A stretch of DNA of 64,000 nucleotides, taken from positions 7,669-71,668 of the forward strand of contig DIFQ01000075.1 in assembly GCA_002419215.1 (NCBI GenBank). Reading direction: 5' to 3'. A program made the position numbers and the translations under genes. The notes under the pieces were generated by a model that saw only the letters and a list, made by a program, of their open reading frames with translations, was not told where the DNA came from and did no database searches. Of this stretch, positions 31,707 through 40,346 are shown one piece after another (position 1 is the first letter of the stretch; each line of letters opens with the position of its first letter). This DNA is from Syntrophaceae bacterium UBA5744. GTDB lineage: Bacteria > Desulfobacterota > Syntrophia > Syntrophales > UBA2192.

Positions 31707-34376
31707 ATGAACGCCCCCAAATGGTACCAGCTGACCGCCGAGGCCATCACCGAACAGTTGCAGACATCCGCAGAGGGACTCGCGGCAGCGGAGTGCGTAA
31801 AGCGCCTGGAGCAGTACGGTCCGAATCGGCTGCCGGAAGAGAAAGGGACACACCCCGTTGTCATTTTCCTCAGGCAGTTCGCCAGCCCCCTGATCTACAT
31901 CCTGCTGGTCGCAGCGGTCGTCACCTTTTTTCTCGAGGAATACAAGGACACGATCGTCATCGCCGCCGTTCTGATGCTCAATGCCGTGGTCGGCTTCATC
32001 CAGGAGTACAAGGCCGAGGAAAGCGTCATGGCCCTCAGGAAGATGGTCGTTCCCCGGGCCAGAGTCATCCGGGATGGACATGAGCGGGAGGTGAACAGCG
32101 ACGAGCTGGTTCCCGGCGACCTGGTCGTCCTTGCCTCCGGGGCCAAGGTGCCCGCCGATATCCGCATCGTTTCGTCCCTGGAGCTCAAAATTGACGAATC
32201 CATGTTGACGGGCGAGTCCCTTCCTGCCGAGAAGACGGCCCAGGCCATTGCGGAGGACAACCTGACCCCGGGGGATCAGCGAAACATGGCCTTCATGGGA
32301 AGCGTTGTCGTGAGCGGCCGCAGCCGCGGGTATGTGGTGGAAACGGCTTCGCGGACCGTTCTGGGGGGAATCGCCAGAGACGTGCGCGGGGCAGAAACCG
32401 CGAAAGCGCCGCTCCTGGTCAAGTTTCACCGGTTCTCCAACCGGATCGGCATCCTGATCCTGGCCGCGAGCGTTGTCCTTTTCGGGATCGGCATTCTGAT
32501 CGGCATCCCCATGAAAGCGATGTTCACCACGATGGTGGCTGCCGCCGTCGCCGCCATCCCCGAAGGGTTGCCGATCGTTCTGACGATCGCCCTTGCGGTC
32601 GGCGTCCAGAGAATGGCAAGGAGAAACGCCATCATCCGGAAACTCCCTGCCGTGGAAACGCTGGGGAGCACGACGATCATCTGCACGGACAAGACGGGCA
32701 CTCTCACGAAGAACGAAATGACGGTGAAGGTCGTCTATGACGGCGAGCACGTCTTCGACCTGACCGGCAGCGGTTATGACACGACTGGCGAGATCCTTCA
32801 CGAGTGGGTTGTGGCAAAAGAGGAGGAGAGGCGGCAGCTGTTCATGTGCTTTCGAATCGGCCTTCTCTGCAACGAGTCCAGCCTCTTCGAGGAGGACGGG
32901 GAGACGAAGGTCGACGGCGACCCGACGGAGGGGGCGCTGATTGTGTCGGCCGTGAAAGCGGGGCTGCAGCCCGAGAAGGAACGGGCCGACTATCGCCAGC
33001 TTGCGATCATTCCCTTCGAATCGGAGCGCGGCTACATGGCCACCCTCCATGAGCACGGCGGTGAACAATTCATTTTTGTCAAAGGGGCGCCCGAAAAGAT
33101 CCTCGAGCTCTGCACGACGTGCATGGCGAAGGACAGCCTCCGGACCGAGGAGATCCTCCGAACCTCCCACCTGTTCGCCACGGAAGGGATGCGCGTGCTG
33201 GCCATGGCATACAAGAAGGCCCCCGCAGGGCTCGGCGCGCTTGACCATCGTGATGTCGAGGGGGATCTCGTCCTGGCCGGCATCCAGGGGATGATCGACC
33301 CGCCGAGGGAAGAGGCCGTCGAAGCCGTAAAGGGCTGCCGACAGGCGGGGATCCGGGTCGTCATGATCACCGGGGACCACCCCACGACGGCGCTCGCCAT
33401 CGGCCGCAAGGTGGGAATCGCACGGGAGAACGATCGTGTCCTGACGGGCAGGGATCTGATGGGGATGAGCGATGAGGAACTGAACCGGCAGATCCGGGAG
33501 GTGTCCGTTTATGCGAGGGTGGCGCCGGACCAGAAACTGCGTATCGCCCGACAGATGATGAACCAGGGGGATATCGTCGCGATGACGGGCGACGGGGTGA
33601 ACGATGCGCCCGCCCTCAAGGCAGCCCACATCGGCATCGCCATGGGAAAGAAGGGTACGGACGTGGCAAAAGAGGCCTCCGACATGGTTCTCCTCGATGA
33701 CAATTTCGCGACGATCTTCAAGGCCGTGGAGGATGGCCGCGTCGTCTTTGACAACATCCGAAAGGTCGTTTTTTTCCTGATTCCCACGGGTGTTGCTGCG
33801 ATCGGGTCCATCATCGGTTCCCTGATCCTGGGCATTCCCATCCCCTATGTGGCCTCGCAGCTGCTCTGGATCAACCTGGTCACCAACGGCATTCAGGACG
33901 TCTCACTGGCCTTCGAGCCGGGCGAGAAGGACATTCTCAAGAGGCCACCCTTCTCACCCGATGTGGGCGTCATGTCGCCTGTCCTCGTTCAGAGAACGGT
34001 CATCGTGGGCCTGCTGATCTCCATCGGCATCGTCTATAATTTCGCCCATGCTCTCGACAGCGGGCTGTCCCTGGAAAAGGCGAGGACCGTTGCCGTGACG
34101 ACGATGGTCTTTTTCCAGTTCTTCCAGGCCTGGAACAGCCGTTCCGAAACTCAATCCGTTTTCAGGGTCCCTTTCTTTTCCAACCCCATTCTCTTCTACG
34201 GCCTCCTGGCGGCTTTCTTCGTCCACCTGGCCGCCATCTACCTGCCGTCGCTGCAATGGCTGTTGCAGATGGAGTCGCTGAGCGGAGAGGAGTGGCTGAG
34301 GGTCCTGCTCGTGAGCTCTACGATCATTGCGGTCGTCGAGATCGATAAATGGCTCCGGCGGAGAAACGCGGCTTAA
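31707..34376 (+). CDS. Cation-transporting P-type ATPase (P2, PMR1/PacL-like)
   Basis: An 889-residue P2-type ATPase. The order is an N-terminal cation-ATPase domain (residues 1-70), membrane pairs, the actuator loop with TGES, M4 with AAIPEGLPIVLT, the phosphorylation site DKTGTLTKNEM near residue 329, the N domain with KGAPEKIL, the hinge TGDGVNDAPALK and six C-terminal membrane helices. PEGLP is typical of Ca2+ or Na+/K+ type pumps. The M6 motif reads NLVTNGIQD where Ca2+ pumps have NLVTDG, so one expected carboxylate ligand is changed to Asn and the ion is uncertain. AGAGGAGAAG precedes ATG 31707. Confidence 0.9.
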   Translation: MNAPKWYQLTAEAITEQLQTSAEGLAAAECVKRLEQYGPNRLPEEKGTHPVVIFLRQFASPLIYILLVAAVVTFFLEEYKDTIVIAAVLMLNAVVGFIQEYKAEESVMALRKMVVPRARVIRDGHEREVNSDELVPGDLVVLASGAKVPADIRIVSSLELKIDESMLTGESLPAEKTAQAIAEDNLTPGDQRNMAFMGSVVVSGRSRGYVVETASRTVLGGIARDVRGAETAKAPLLVKFHRFSNRIGILILAASVVLFGIGILIGIPMKAMFTTMVAAAVAAIPEGLPIVLTIALAVGVQRMARRNAIIRKLPAVETLGSTTIICTDKTGTLTKNEMTVKVVYDGEHVFDLTGSGYDTTGEILHEWVVAKEEERRQLFMCFRIGLLCNESSLFEEDGETKVDGDPTEGALIVSAVKAGLQPEKERADYRQLAIIPFESERGYMATLHEHGGEQFIFVKGAPEKILELCTTCMAKDSLRTEEILRTSHLFATEGMRVLAMAYKKAPAGLGALDHRDVEGDLVLAGIQGMIDPPREEAVEAVKGCRQAGIRVVMITGDHPTTALAIGRKVGIARENDRVLTGRDLMGMSDEELNRQIREVSVYARVAPDQKLRIARQMMNQGDIVAMTGDGVNDAPALKAAHIGIAMGKKGTDVAKEASDMVLLDDNFATIFKAVEDGRVVFDNIRKVVFFLIPTGVAAIGSIIGSLILGIPIPYVASQLLWINLVTNGIQDVSLAFEPGEKDILKRPPFSPDVGVMSPVLVQRTVIVGLLISIGIVYNFAHALDSGLSLEKARTVAVTTMVFFQFFQAWNSRSETQSVFRVPFFSNPILFYGLLAAFFVHLAAIYLPSLQWLLQMESLSGEEWLRVLLVSSTIIAVVEIDKWLRRRNAA

Positions 34377-34461
34377 GGGTGTGACGGGCGCGAAACGACC
34401 CCATGCGGTCGTGCCGAAAAATAATGACGGCTCAAGGAATCTCGGTGAAAGGGGTGGCCTG

Positions 34462-34749
34462 TTGAAACGCTGCAATCGATGCATGAAGGAACTGGAGCTG
34501 ATTCGAACACCAGGGCGGGAAGAGACGTGTCCCCACTGCGGGGCGGACCTGCGCGTCTGCCTGAACTGCAGCTTCTACAGCCCGGGGGCCTACAACGATT
34601 GCCGGGAGCCCCAGGCCGAGCGCGTTGTCGAAAAGAAGCGGAGCAACTTCTGCGATTACTTTGTATTCATCGACGATGCGGCCCGAAAGGGGCAGGCCGC
34701 GAAAAAGGACGACCCCCGCAGCCGCCTCGACGCCCTGTTCAAGAAATAG
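34462..34749 (+). CDS. Small Cys-rich zinc-ribbon-like protein
   Basis: A 95-residue protein, translated from TTG 34462 behind AAAGGGG; an internal ATG at 34483 is an alternative. It has CNRC, CPHC, CLNC and two further Cys, suggesting one or two zinc ribbons, then a charged C-terminal helix. Similar short proteins occur in deltaproteobacteria, without known function as far as I know. It follows the P-type ATPase by 85 bases and may share its transcript. Confidence 0.62.
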   Translation: MKRCNRCMKELELIRTPGREETCPHCGADLRVCLNCSFYSPGAYNDCREPQAERVVEKKRSNFCDYFVFIDDAARKGQAAKKDDPRSRLDALFKK

Positions 34750-34865
34750 CCGAAAACGCGCAAGTCCGATGAGGCCGTCATGATTGTCACGACCGGGTGA
34801 TCGAGTCCTTCCCGTTTCCGATCGGCAGGCCCCCGGCGGGGACCAGCCCGACCCGGGCATCGCCC

Positions 34866-36503
34866 CTAAAGGCGGAGCGCCTGGTGACCGTGGCAGGATT
34901 CCCGCCTGATCATTGCCGCGTTTCCCTCTTCCAGGTATTCGTCGTATCCCGTCATCCGGTCGATGATCCCGTCGGGGGTGATCTCCACGATCCTGTCGGC
35001 AACCGTAGAGGCCAGTTGATGGTCGTGGGAGCAGAATAGAATCACTCCCGGGAAGGCGATCAGCCCGTCGTTCAGCGCGATGATGGATTCCAGGTCCAGG
35101 TGGTTGGTCGGCTCGTCGAGGATGAGGGCGTTGGCGCCGGAGAGCATCATCCGGGAGAGCATGCACCGGACCCGCTCCCCGCCCGAGAGGACCGAGGCCT
35201 TCTTCAACGCCTCCTCGCCGGAGAAGAGCATCTTTCCGAGAAACCCCCTGGCGAAGGTCTCCCCCTCGGTGTCGGGGCAGAACTGGCCGAGCCACTCGAC
35301 GAGGCTCAGGTCGTTGTTGAAATAGCCGCTGTTTTCCTTGGGGAAATAGGAGCGGCTGATGGTTACCCCCCAACGGAAGCTTCCGCTGTCCGGTTCCATT
35401 TCACCGGCAAGGATCTGGAAGAGGGTGGTCTTGGCCAGGCTGTCTTCCCCCACAAAGGCGATTTTCCCGCCCCGGTTGACGTTGAGGGTGATGTGGTTCA
35501 GGACGTCGACCCCGTCGATCTTCTTGGAGAGCTCGCGGATCTCCAGGATGACATCGCCGCAGGGCCGCTCGGGCTTGAAGGCGATGAACGGGTATTTCCG
35601 CGACGAGACCGGCATGTCCTCGAGGGTGAGTTTCTCGAGCAGGTTTTTTCGGGAAGTGGCCTGCTTTGCCTTGGAGGCGTTTGCGCTGAAACGCTGGATG
35701 AACTGCTTGAGTTCCTCGGCCTTTGCGGCGATCCTCTTGTTGTCGCTCTGCCGCTGTTTCAGATGGAGCTGGCTCGTCTGGTACCAGAAGTCGTAGTTTC
35801 CCGCATAAACCTGGATGCGCCCGAAGTCGATGTCCGCCACGTGGGTGCAGACCTGGTTCAGGAAGTGTCGGTCGTGGGAGACGATGATGACCGTGTTCTG
35901 AAATCGGGAGAGGAATTCCTCGAGCCAGGCGACGGCCTTGGGGTTCAGGTGGTTGGACGGCTCGTCCAGCAGCAGGACATCGGGGTTGCCGAAGAGCGCC
36001 TTGGCGAGCAGGACCCTGACCTTGTCGGCCCCGTCGAGCTCCTTCATCCTCTTGTGGCGCAGCTCCTCCGGTATGCCGAGACCGCTCAGCAGCACCGCCG
36101 CCTCGGATTCCGCTTCATAGCCGTTGATCTCGCCGAATTCAGCCTCCAGCTCCCCGCAACGGATCCCGTCCGCCTCCGAGAACTCGCTCTTGGCGTAGAT
36201 CGCTTCCCGTTCGGCCATCAGCGCATAGAGCCGTTCATGGCCCCTGATGACGGTGTTGAAGACCGTTTCCTCGTCATAGGCGAATTGATCCTGGCTCAAA
36301 ACCGCGATCCTCTCCCCGGGGCCGACGGAGATTGTGCCCTGGTCCGGCTCGATCTCGCCTGCAAGGATCTTGAGGAAGGTCGATTTCCCGGCTCCGTTGG
36401 CTCCAATCAGCCCGTAGCAATTTCCCGGGGTGAACTTGATGTTGACGTCTTTGAAGATCACCCTCTTGCCGTAGGAGAGGGCCACGTTCGATGCGATGAT
36501 CAT
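34866..36503 (-). CDS. ABC-F family ATPase, YbiT-like
   Basis: A 545-residue soluble protein with two ABC cassettes. The first has GANGAGKS (34-41) and LLLDEPSNHLN but a degenerate signature (LDGADKVR). The second has a canonical LSGGERVRC and LILDEPTNHLD but a degenerate P-loop, GEDSLAKTT, near residue 350. The linker with QRFSANASKAKQATSRKNLLEKL is the ABC-F signature, and the overall sequence is closest to YbiT. ABC-F proteins bind the ribosome E site. Expected to act in translation, not transport. Located right behind the csp terminator. Confidence 0.9.
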   Translation of the reverse strand: MIIASNVALSYGKRVIFKDVNIKFTPGNCYGLIGANGAGKSTFLKILAGEIEPDQGTISVGPGERIAVLSQDQFAYDEETVFNTVIRGHERLYALMAEREAIYAKSEFSEADGIRCGELEAEFGEINGYEAESEAAVLLSGLGIPEELRHKRMKELDGADKVRVLLAKALFGNPDVLLLDEPSNHLNPKAVAWLEEFLSRFQNTVIIVSHDRHFLNQVCTHVADIDFGRIQVYAGNYDFWYQTSQLHLKQRQSDNKRIAAKAEELKQFIQRFSANASKAKQATSRKNLLEKLTLEDMPVSSRKYPFIAFKPERPCGDVILEIRELSKKIDGVDVLNHITLNVNRGGKIAFVGEDSLAKTTLFQILAGEMEPDSGSFRWGVTISRSYFPKENSGYFNNDLSLVEWLGQFCPDTEGETFARGFLGKMLFSGEEALKKASVLSGGERVRCMLSRMMLSGANALILDEPTNHLDLESIIALNDGLIAFPGVILFCSHDHQLASTVADRIVEITPDGIIDRMTGYDEYLEEGNAAMIRRESCHGHQALRL

Positions 36504-36517
36504 GATTTATCCTTACC

Positions 36518-36551
36518 AAAAAAAGCCCCCCCTGCGACGGGGGAGCTTTTT
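36518..36551 (-). terminator. Terminator after the cold-shock gene
   Basis: On the minus strand AGCTCCCCC and GGGGGGGCT pair with one mismatch, followed by seven T (36524-36518). It separates csp from the ABC-F gene. Confidence 0.85.
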
Positions 36552-36573
36552 CGGTCGAAATGAGGCTCAGGTC

Positions 36574-36774
36574 TTAGAGCTTGCGTACGTTCGATGCAGC
36601 GGGGCCCTTGGGCCCGGCGACCACTTCGAAGCTTACCCGCTCACCCTCGGCCAGCGATTTGAAACCGTCGGCCTGGATGGCGGAGTGATGAACGAAAACG
36701 TCCTTGCCGCCGTCCTGCTCGATAAAGCCAAAACCTTTTGAATCATTGAACCACTTCACTTTTCCTTCAGACAT
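36574..36774 (-). CDS. Cold-shock domain protein (CspA family)
   Basis: A 66-residue OB-fold nucleic-acid chaperone. RNP1 is KGFGFIEQ and RNP2 is DVFVHHSAI, with the start MSEGKVKWFNDSKG. AAGGAG sits eight bases before the ATG. Upstream is an 80-110 base untranslated leader and a separate terminator at 36863-36901, so the gene has its own promoter. It may be constitutive or cold-induced. Confidence 0.95.
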   Translation of the reverse strand: MSEGKVKWFNDSKGFGFIEQDGGKDVFVHHSAIQADGFKSLAEGERVSFEVVAGPKGPAASNVRKL

Positions 36775-36862
36775 CTTTACTGCTCCTTTGGTTGGGGTTC
36801 CTGGAGGGAACCCGTTGAAATAATGCCGACCGAGTCGGCGGAAACTCTCATTTTTTGCGCAC

Positions 36863-36901
36863 AAAAAAACCGCACTTGCCGTTGTTGATGGTTTGTGCGG
36901 T
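36863..36901 (-). terminator. Terminator after the macrodomain gene
   Basis: On the minus strand ACCGCAC (36901-36895) and GTGCGGT (36875-36869) form a 7-bp stem with a long loop, followed by seven T. It lies between the macrodomain gene and csp. Confidence 0.78.
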
Positions 36902-36988
36902 CGACTTTTCTGTACTTTGCTGATCACAAAAACGTACTGCACATCAAGTGAGAGAGACCCTAGACGATCCTCGACGGGAATGCAAGCT

Positions 36989-37525
36989 TTATTTAACGTT
37001 CAGCGACTTCAGCTCCTGTGCGAAGATGTCGTACATGGGTTTGCCGAAGAGGACAAAGCGCACGAGTTCGATCTCCTGATGATCCTCCAGGGTTTCGATG
37101 GCCGTCTCGAGGGCGATACGGGCGGCCTCGTTCAAGGGATATCCGTAGGCGCCCGTGCTGATGGCCGGGAAGGAGACGCTTTTCAGTCCCTTTTTCAAGG
37201 CGAGCTTCAGGCTTTCGAGGTAGGCGCTCTTCAGAAGCCCCGCCTCGTTGCGTCCCCCGCCGCTCCAGACGGGTCCCACGGTATGAATGACGTGTTTCGC
37301 TTTCAGGTTGCCGCCTGTCGTGATGACGGCCCGGCCCGTGGGGCAATGGCCGATCTTCCTGCACTCCTCCAGGATCGACGGCCCCCCGGCCCGATGGATC
37401 GCCCCGTCTACGCCCCCTCCGCCCCGCAGACCCGAATTGGCGGCGTTCACGATGGCATCCGTCTCCTCCTTCGTGATGTCCCCTTCGACGATGGCCAGAG
37501 TCGATTTGCCGATCTTTACTTCCAT
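36989..37525 (-). CDS. Macrodomain protein (YmdB-like ADP-ribose-processing)
   Basis: A 178-residue single macrodomain. The ADP-ribose binding motifs are VEGDITKEETDAIVNAANSGL, RGGGGVDGAIHRAGG and FPAISTGAYGYPLNEAA. The closest named group is the MacroD/YmdB type that removes ADP-ribose from proteins or hydrolyses O-acetyl-ADP-ribose. The catalytic Asp and Asn (NAAN, GGVDGAIH) are present. It lies between a terminator and the phosphoglycerate mutase gene; no sirtuin or ART partner is visible. Confidence 0.92.
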   Translation of the reverse strand: MEVKIGKSTLAIVEGDITKEETDAIVNAANSGLRGGGGVDGAIHRAGGPSILEECRKIGHCPTGRAVITTGGNLKAKHVIHTVGPVWSGGGRNEAGLLKSAYLESLKLALKKGLKSVSFPAISTGAYGYPLNEAARIALETAIETLEDHQEIELVRFVLFGKPMYDIFAQELKSLNVK

Positions 37526-37544
37526 GACAATCCCCCTTCCGCTG

Positions 37545-37579
37545 ACCCTGTACCCTGTACCCGATACCCTAGACCCTGT
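37545..37579 (-). repeat. Single-arm GGGTATC-family array overlapping a stop codon
   Basis: Five 7-mers on the + strand: ACCCTGT twice, ACCCGAT, ACCCTAG, ACCCTGT. The phosphoglycerate mutase stop codon (TAG on the minus strand, 37571-37569) and its last two codons are inside the array. Confidence 0.85.
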
Positions 37580-39149
37580 CTTTCACCGGGACTCCTTCCC
37601 CGTAAACGAGCATCCGGTACGTCTTCCCGATGCGGTCCCAGTTTTCCTCACGGTCCATGGACCAGTAGCGGCCTATGACGGAGACGACCCGGCCCAGCTT
37701 CATCTCGGCACACTTATCCTCGATCACCTTCACGTAGTTGGCCCCGCTCTCGGGCATCTCGCCGCGGCGCCCCAGCATGGCGTGGATGTACATCTCGCCC
37801 ACTCCTTCCTTCTTCGCCATGTCCATGAGGGCGATCAGGTGGTTCATCATGCCGTGGGAGCTGAAGAAGGACACGATCCCCATGAGGTGAAGGGCCGATC
37901 CTCGCCTGCGGGCTTCGGACATCGCGTTGCAAAATGCCGTGTTCGAGAAGAAAGCCCCGCTTTCGATGGCCCGGTCGATCTTCAGCCGGTCGGAGTATAC
38001 ACGCCTGCCTGCGCCGATGTGAAGATGCCCCGCCTCGGAGTTGCCGACGGTCCCGGCGGGAAGGCCCACGGACTCGCCCGCGGCGGCAAGGATCGCGACG
38101 GGGCAGGAGCCCAGCAGACGGTCCATGACCGGCGTCCTGGCACGGGCGATGAGATTCCCCTCCGCCTTCGGGTTGTATCCCCAGCCGTCGAGAATGAGAA
38201 CGACAAGGCGCTTTGCCGACTTGGACGGCCTGTTCTGCAGCAGGGATTTTCCCTCCATGCATTCCGGCATGGCGATGCCGAAGAGATCGAGAATCGTGGG
38301 CGCCACGTCGGTCAGTTCGCCCTCCTTTCTGAACTGCAGCATCGCCTCGCCGTTCACGAGGACAAACGGGACGGGGCTTTCGGTGTGCCCCGTGTCGACG
38401 GTGCCGTCGGGGTAGAGCCATTTCTCCACCGTGCCGTGATCGGCCGTGACGAGAACCGGAATGCCGGCCCTGCGCGCCTCGTCGATCACTCGGCCCATCT
38501 CGCGGTCCACGGCCTCGACGGCTCGAAGCACGGCGGCCTCGTTCTCGATGTGGCCGACCACATCCACGTTGGGGAAGTTCGTCAGGATGAAAGCATGGCG
38601 CGACTCGCGGATCTCCCGGATGGTGGCCTCGGCAACCTCCGTGACGGACATTTCGGGCGCCTCGTCGAACAGGGCCACGTCCTTGCGGGTGGGCACCACG
38701 ATGCGCTCCTCGCCGGGGAAGGGCTCCTGCCGCTTGCCGTTGAGGAAGTAGCTCACGTGATAGGCTTTTTCGGCTTCGGTGATCTTGACCTGGCGGATGC
38801 CGCTTCGCGAGAGAACCTCGCTCAGCGTGTCGCACAGGGCCTCGTCGGGCGGGAAGGCCACGTGGACAGGGAGATCTTTCGAATACTCGATCATGGTCGT
38901 GTAGTGAAGCCCCAGCGGACCGGCGGTGGGGAACTCGTGAAAGCCCTCCTCGGCGAGGGACCGCGAGAGTTCCACTTCGCGCTCGCCGCGAATGTTGTAG
39001 AAAATGACTGCGTCCTCTTTCCCGATCCTCCCTACGGGCCTGTTCTCCGGGTCGACGAGGACCAGGGGGTTGAGCGTTTCGTCGTCCTCGCCGCGGCGAT
39101 AGGCGTCGCGCACCGCCTGGGACATGGCATTGGGTAATAGCGTTTCCAT
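37569..39149 (-). CDS. Circularly permuted cofactor-independent phosphoglycerate mutase
   Basis: A 526-residue protein (start METLLPNAMS, AAAGGA upstream). All iPGM blocks are here, but in permuted order. Residues 1-300 match the canonical second part: NIRGERE (Arg54, Arg57), Lys128, NVDVVGH (Asp196, His200), TADHG (Asp237, His238), His255. The usual C-terminus (MEGKSLL) then runs through a short linker (304-314) into the canonical N-terminus: LILDGWGY (Asp321), the catalytic GNSEAGH (Ser371), His432 and GRYWSMDR (Arg494, Arg500). The end YRMLVYGEG is where canonical iPGM continues into the present N-terminus. The DGRD loop is changed to GRRG. Expected reaction: 3-phosphoglycerate to 2-phosphoglycerate, Mn2+-dependent. 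Confidence 0.85.
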   Translation of the reverse strand: METLLPNAMSQAVRDAYRRGEDDETLNPLVLVDPENRPVGRIGKEDAVIFYNIRGEREVELSRSLAEEGFHEFPTAGPLGLHYTTMIEYSKDLPVHVAFPPDEALCDTLSEVLSRSGIRQVKITEAEKAYHVSYFLNGKRQEPFPGEERIVVPTRKDVALFDEAPEMSVTEVAEATIREIRESRHAFILTNFPNVDVVGHIENEAAVLRAVEAVDREMGRVIDEARRAGIPVLVTADHGTVEKWLYPDGTVDTGHTESPVPFVLVNGEAMLQFRKEGELTDVAPTILDLFGIAMPECMEGKSLLQNRPSKSAKRLVVLILDGWGYNPKAEGNLIARARTPVMDRLLGSCPVAILAAAGESVGLPAGTVGNSEAGHLHIGAGRRVYSDRLKIDRAIESGAFFSNTAFCNAMSEARRRGSALHLMGIVSFFSSHGMMNHLIALMDMAKKEGVGEMYIHAMLGRRGEMPESGANYVKVIEDKCAEMKLGRVVSVIGRYWSMDREENWDRIGKTYRMLVYGEGVPVKDRV

Positions 39150-39334
39150 GGCGTCCTTTCTTTTCCTGACGATATCGGCAGCCGCCCGACGAGGGGTCTC
39201 GAAAGGCCCGTCTGCGCAGTGGTGCCGGACCATCATACTGGAAAAGCACCCCCCGGTCAAAGGGGACCTTTTCGGTTGCAAAGGGGGAGTCGAAGTGATA
39301 AAAAATACGCGAAAAAGCAGGAATTTCGCACGAT

Positions 39335-39667
39335 ATGAGGAAGTCAGCCTGGGAGAAAACCCAGGAAGAGATACTGAAGGAACGGGCCGAGATTCTCGGC
39401 AGGGCGGGAGAGGCGCTTGCTTCAGCGCTTTCCGATATGGACAAGATCGGCCGGTCGATTTCCGAGAGCATCCGGAAGGCCGGCGAGCACCCGGGATCGG
39501 AGACTCTGACGGAGATCAACGGGGAGATCCGGCACTACAACAGGGCCCGTGAATACGCGCAGCTCCGCTACTATTACCTCATCGTCACCAGGGAGGCCAT
39601 GGGGTTCCGCCGACACAAGGCGGTCGAAGAAGCTTACAAAATCCCTCCCAAAAAGAAATATCTGTAA
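39335..39667 (+). CDS. Conserved hypothetical small protein
   Basis: A 110-residue protein. It is rich in Glu, Lys and Ala and predicted mostly helical (AEILGRAGEALASALSDMDKIGRSISESIRK looks like a coiled coil). The end KAVEEAYKIPPKKKYL is basic. No signal, metal motif or known family is recognisable to me. It ends seven bases before pcm and is probably co-transcribed, which might link it to protein quality control, but this is only context. Confidence 0.6.
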   Translation: MRKSAWEKTQEEILKERAEILGRAGEALASALSDMDKIGRSISESIRKAGEHPGSETLTEINGEIRHYNRAREYAQLRYYYLIVTREAMGFRRHKAVEEAYKIPPKKKYL

Positions 39668-39673
39668 TCCCCC

Positions 39674-40336
39674 ATGGATCGCTACGCAAAACAGAGAAAG
39701 AAGATGGTCGACTCCCAGATCCGCTCGCGCGGCATCCGGGATGAGCGCGTCCTGCGGGCCATGGAGAAGATCCCGCGTCATCTCTTCATCGACGTGGGGC
39801 TCATCGATCAGGCCTACAACGACAACCCGCTGCCCATCGGAGAAAAGCAGACCATCTCGCAGCCCTACATCGTGGCGCTCATGACGGAAGCCCTTGAGCT
39901 CAATGGACGCGAGAAGGTCCTGGAACTCGGTACCGGGTCGGGCTACCAGGCCGCCATCCTGGCGGAGCTGGCCGACCGGGTATTCACCATTGAGCGGATC
40001 GCCGCGCTGGCCCAGAAGGCAAGAAAATTGCTGGAGTCCCTGAATTACTACAACGTGGTGATCCGCGTCGGGGACGGAACGTACGGGTGGCGCGAGGAAT
40101 CCCCCTTCGACGCCATCGTTGTTTCGGCGGGCTCGCCGTCGATACCCCGGATGCTGGTGGAGCAGCTGGCCGTGGGCGGGAGGCTCGTCATTCCTGTCGG
40201 GGGTCGCTATTCGCAGAGCCTGATCAAGTTGACCCGCCTCTCCGAGAATCCCGATGATGTGAAAACAGAGGACCTTGGCGGATGCCGGTTTGTGAACCTG
40301 ATTGGGGAGCATGGCTGGAAGATCGAGCAGCAGTAA
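39674..40336 (+). CDS. pcm: Protein-L-isoaspartate O-methyltransferase
   Basis: A 220-residue SAM-dependent methyltransferase that repairs isoaspartyl sites in aged proteins. Motifs include IGEKQTISQPYIVALMTEAL, the SAM motif I VLELGTGSGYQAAILAEL and the PCMT-typical FDAIVVSAGSPSIPRMLVEQL. Normal length. Its neighbour downstream is an nlpD-like gene, as in the surE-pcm-nlpD-rpoS arrangement of enterobacteria. Confidence 0.94.
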   Translation: MDRYAKQRKKMVDSQIRSRGIRDERVLRAMEKIPRHLFIDVGLIDQAYNDNPLPIGEKQTISQPYIVALMTEALELNGREKVLELGTGSGYQAAILAELADRVFTIERIAALAQKARKLLESLNYYNVVIRVGDGTYGWREESPFDAIVVSAGSPSIPRMLVEQLAVGGRLVIPVGGRYSQSLIKLTRLSENPDDVKTEDLGGCRFVNLIGEHGWKIEQQ

Positions 40337-40346
40337 AGAAGCAGCC

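Noticed and set aside
34327..34461. Longer N-terminus for the Cys-rich protein
   Set aside because: It overlaps the end of the P-type ATPase gene and looks like translated non-coding sequence; TTG 34462 has a better SD.
37569..39149. Two separate genes or an assembly join of two half iPGM genes
   Set aside because: One uninterrupted frame with both halves complementary and non-overlapping, and a plausible linker; a true permutation explains it better, though reads should be checked.
37714..39519. 601-codon minus-strand frame overlapping the phosphoglycerate mutase in another frame
   Set aside because: Arg-rich low-complexity shadow; the mutase frame carries the conserved blocks.
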